Source: Deltaproteobacteria bacterium | Lineage (GTDB): Bacteria > Desulfobacterota > JAENJC01 | Reading direction: 5' to 3' | Assembly (NCBI GenBank): GCA_016208525.1 | Contig: JACQYJ010000178.1 | Coordinates: forward strand, 1-8,461 | Length of the DNA stretch: 8,461 nucleotides | Shown here: positions 5,998 through 8,461 of the stretch, piece after piece | Layout of the letters: every line of letters begins with the position of its first letter | Position numbering within the stretch: position 1 is the stretch's first letter | Made by a program: the position numbers and the translations under genes | The notes under the pieces: model-generated | Told to the model about the DNA's origin: nothing | The model's input: the letters and a program-made list of their open reading frames with translations, nothing else | Databases searched by the model: none

Positions 5998-8461
5998 TTA
6001 ATCTTCATCTTCATCTTTTAATGCCGCTGCCTCCACCCATCTTCTTCCAAATATCTTAATAAGACTGTCAATGTCAATCCTTATCGCGTCTGCATCACCT
6101 CCCAGTGCATTCAGGCTCTCTGTAATGTCAATCAAATCCTGAATGGCCTTTTGGATGTCCTCTCTGGTGATAAGCGGCGCATTTATGATGCTGCTGTATC
6201 TTTGAGCTATAGCGCCGTTTATCCCGGCAAGCCTGTTTAATATGTCCATCTCAAGTTCTGTCAGGCTCTGAGCCGTTATCTCTATGGGATAGGTGTTGTA
6301 TAGCTCATAGGCATTGTTTTTCAAATACTCTACTGTCGTTGTATTTGTATATGTCCCTCCGATGCTCTCTATTTTTGTAAGATACAGGAGTTTTTCCATG
6401 CTGTTCGCAGTCAGTTTAAATTCCCATGCAATTGAGTCTTCGCTTGTCACTGCGGCCGGGTATGTTAAGAGAATACCGTTTGTTGAGGGTTTCTCTTTAA
6501 CCTTTAGGTCAAAATCACCGTCAAGGCTTGTAAGACTTATTTCTATGGCAGCCGGATATGACGGAAGCATGAGGGCCTCTTCCGGCGCGCTGTAATTGAC
6601 GGCATCTCCCATAAGCCCTGCATATAAAGATGAACCATATTTTTCTGCGGATGCGCTTATGTCAAAGGCAAATAGGACTACCTTGCCTTTTCCGTACCGG
6701 TTTATGATTATCATCGGATAGGGCTTGCCTTTTTCTTCTGTAACGCCTGCTGTTACTGCATTGCCGGATTTTATCTCCAGTTTTTGCGCCTTGCCGGTAA
6801 TTGACAATGTCCCTGGCTGTGTGATTGAGCTTTCCATAAGGGTAAGCGTCCTTGTCTTCTTTGAGAGGTGCCCTTTTGATTTAACCCCTGTAAGTTCTCT
6901 AAACTTCTCATCCTCTATCTTCTCGTAGTTGAAAAGGATTAAACCATCCCCTGAGTTTATCCTCTCGGTAAGTTCTTCATCAAGATGGTCTTCTAAGGGT
7001 TTCTTGCCAGCAAGGATATAGGTATTGTATAATCCCTTTCTCATCTCTTCTTTGAAGTCTTTTTTATCTCTTACAATCTTATAGTATGGAGCAGTCTGAT
7101 TGAGGATGTCTGTTACAAAGGTTTCTGCATAATCATCTTTGCCTTTCTCCCCTTTCCCTTTGTCATCTTCTTCAGCCTTGTCAAGAAGCGCCAATACCCT
7201 CGGTTGCATGGATATGCCCTTAGTCACTTCAAGGGGCGGCAGAACCTTTAACGGCAGTTCTCCTATTACAAATTTCATGCCTTCTGCCAGGGCAGCGAGC
7301 CTTACCGTATAATCTCCAGGTTCAATATCAAGTTTGTCTATGGAGACTCTGCCGGTTGTCTCTTTAAGTATATTCAGGGATGGAAGCGCATTTGCATAAT
7401 CCTTAACCGAATCACTGCCTCCGGCATGGATAAACTCTGCCTTTACCTCGCCGCCGTTTAAATCTATGTTTCCGTTATTCTTGAGGGTGTAGTTTATATT
7501 GAGGTCAAACCCTTGTATCACTGTGTCTTTGCTCAGGCTGAAATTACCTGAAAGAGACGGTGTTGAAAGGATGAAGAAAGCGGTTTTTCCTTCAACAATT
7601 ACGGCTCCGTTTCCGGCCCATAAGAGTTTTCCTGTCAATGTATAATCGCCCGGAGGAACAACCCCTGTATTCCAATTAAAGCCATAAGATAACAGTGAGG
7701 CCGGGGCAAGAAGCTGAATCTCATCTGTCTTATTAAAGACTGCGCTGCCCGAACTGCCTGTTATGCCTGCGTCAAGTTTAATATTTTCATAAGTTTTATC
7801 CGATGACAAATTTGCAATATTTACGGCTCTGCCGACATCTTCATTGGCTTTGTATTCACCCTGACCGGTTGCTATGTCAAGAGCAGCTTTAGGCACGGTT
7901 ATATTCACAGAGGCAGTGTTGTTGTTTTCGTTAAATTCCCTTACAGCATTGCCTGCGTCTGCCGCTGCGTTTATTGTATGGGCTCCAGCCTTTCCGAGGA
8001 CATTCCAGTTATAGATTGCCTCTGCGCTTTCCCCTGGATTAAGTCCCGACACGTTGAGCGTGTTTATAAGGTCATTTCCATCATAGAGGCTGACAATAGT
8101 AGATGGAGATGCAGTCTTCCCCTGATTTATGATTGTTGCTGTAAGTTGTATGGTATTGTCTTTACTGTTCACTGACCCCTGACCACTGACCCCTGTAGTC
8201 AAATCCGGCAAATCGCTTCCATACACAATGCCCGTCTCTTTTACGCTCGTCAGACCGCCTGTGGACAGAACAGCCTTGATGGTGTGAGAACCTGGGCTAA
8301 AGGCTAAAGGTTCAAGGCTAAAGGTTATATTTACAAAACCATTTAAAGAGACCGACTCGTTTTTAATCACTTGCCCGTCCAGGTACAGGTCAACCATTGC
8401 CACAGTGTTTCCATACATGGTCAGGGTAACATTTACCGGCTCAGTGTTGGTCGGATAATTC
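5998..8461 (-). CDS. Large CARDB/Ig-like surface protein, 5' end outside window
   Basis: C-terminal 820 residues of a bigger protein; the frame stays open to the right edge, so the ATG at 8418 is internal (numbering below starts there). Residues 1-66 form an Ig-like beta domain. Residues 70-177 are a CARDB (cell-adhesion-related) domain, LPDLTTGVS to VNITVPK, with the typical INQG, LNPGESA and EFNENNNTA elements. Two more beta-rich repeats cover about 178-290 and 291-398. A different alpha/beta module follows at about 400-610 with a charged linker (415-429), YILAGKKPL, GDGLILFNY and RYGKGKVVLFAFD; it resembles class I glutamine-amidotransferase-like folds but has no nucleophile cysteine. Another beta domain (620-715), a helical tail (715-798) and the acidic end DEDED finish it. 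No cysteine occurs in the visible part, and no membrane anchor or sorting signal is seen at the C-terminus. Export and adhesion or scaffold roles are inferred. It is convergent with acs. Confidence 0.85.
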   Translation of the reverse strand, partial: NYPTNTEPVNVTLTMYGNTVAMVDLYLDGQVIKNESVSLNGFVNITFSLEPLAFSPGSHTIKAVLSTGGLTSVKETGIVYGSDLPDLTTGVSGQGSVNSKDNTIQLTATIINQGKTASPSTIVSLYDGNDLINTLNVSGLNPGESAEAIYNWNVLGKAGAHTINAAADAGNAVREFNENNNTASVNITVPKAALDIATGQGEYKANEDVGRAVNIANLSSDKTYENIKLDAGITGSSGSAVFNKTDEIQLLAPASLLSYGFNWNTGVVPPGDYTLTGKLLWAGNGAVIVEGKTAFFILSTPSLSGNFSLSKDTVIQGFDLNINYTLKNNGNIDLNGGEVKAEFIHAGGSDSVKDYANALPSLNILKETTGRVSIDKLDIEPGDYTVRLAALAEGMKFVIGELPLKVLPPLEVTKGISMQPRVLALLDKAEEDDKGKGEKGKDDYAETFVTDILNQTAPYYKIVRDKKDFKEEMRKGLYNTYILAGKKPLEDHLDEELTERINSGDGLILFNYEKIEDEKFRELTGVKSKGHLSKKTRTLTLMESSITQPGTLSITGKAQKLEIKSGNAVTAGVTEEKGKPYPMIIINRYGKGKVVLFAFDISASAEKYGSSLYAGLMGDAVNYSAPEEALMLPSYPAAIEISLTSLDGDFDLKVKEKPSTNGILLTYPAAVTSEDSIAWEFKLTANSMEKLLYLTKIESIGGTYTNTTTVEYLKNNAYELYNTYPIEITAQSLTELEMDILNRLAGINGAIAQRYSSIINAPLITREDIQKAIQDLIDITESLNALGGDADAIRIDIDSLIKIFGRRWVEAAALKDEDED
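8171..8197. repeat. 7-bp tandem repeat inside the CARDB gene (CTGACC type)
   Basis: The plus strand reads ACTGACC, CCTGACC, ACTGACC, CCTG from 8171, three heptads plus a partial. It lies in frame and encodes about residues 74-83 (TGVSGQGSV) at the start of the CARDB domain. Because 7 is not a multiple of 3, gain or loss of one unit would shift the frame. Confidence 0.65.
8295..8329. repeat. 7-bp tandem repeat inside the CARDB gene (GGCTAAA type)
   Basis: Five consecutive heptads: GGCTAAA, GGCTAAA, GGTTCAA, GGCTAAA, GGTTATA. On the coding (minus) strand they encode about residues 30-42 (NITFSLEPLAFSP) of the visible Ig-like domain. The unit differs from that of the array at 8171, and a relative occurs at 1212-1231. 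Confidence 0.65.

Overview
The window looks like bacterial chromosome from a diderm (Gram-negative) organism, because it encodes an LptE-type LPS-assembly lipoprotein. The gene set (a TyrRS with an HLGH signature, acetate-activating Acs, a large CARDB surface protein, an IS1380-like remnant and AAA/DUF4143 ATPases) would suit an environmental lineage such as Nitrospirota or a deltaproteobacterium-like group. That placement is a guess from gene style, not a proof. No RNA genes and no CRISPR array were seen.

Layout. 1-1074 (minus): tyrosyl-tRNA synthetase, running off the left edge, with a strong promoter so close to the ATG that the mRNA is probably leaderless. 1230-1772 (minus): lptE, with a perfect 15-bp hairpin abutting its ribosome binding site. 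1889-2080 (plus): N-terminal stub of an IS1380-like transposase. 2110-3561 (minus): an AAA_14/DUF4143 ATPase gene split by one in-frame TGA. 3562-4250: a 0.7-kb gene-free stretch holding two families of dyad repeats, smaller hairpins and the acs promoter. 4251-5908 (plus): acetyl-CoA synthetase missing about 105 codons around its hinge and frameshifted, so a pseudogene or an assembly artefact. 5927-5950: a 10-bp hairpin between convergent genes. 5998-8461 (minus): C-terminal 820 residues of a large, cysteine-free, probably exported CARDB/Ig-like protein.

How it fits together. tyrS and lptE are housekeeping genes that merely share a strand. The block 1889-5908 looks decayed: a transposase stub, a nonsense-interrupted ATPase and an internally deleted acs, separated by repeat-rich DNA. 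There is no clear multi-gene accessory system. The most unusual structure is a set of 7-bp tandem repeats: two arrays lie in frame inside the CARDB gene, and a degenerate relative of one overlaps the stop codon of lptE 7 kb away.
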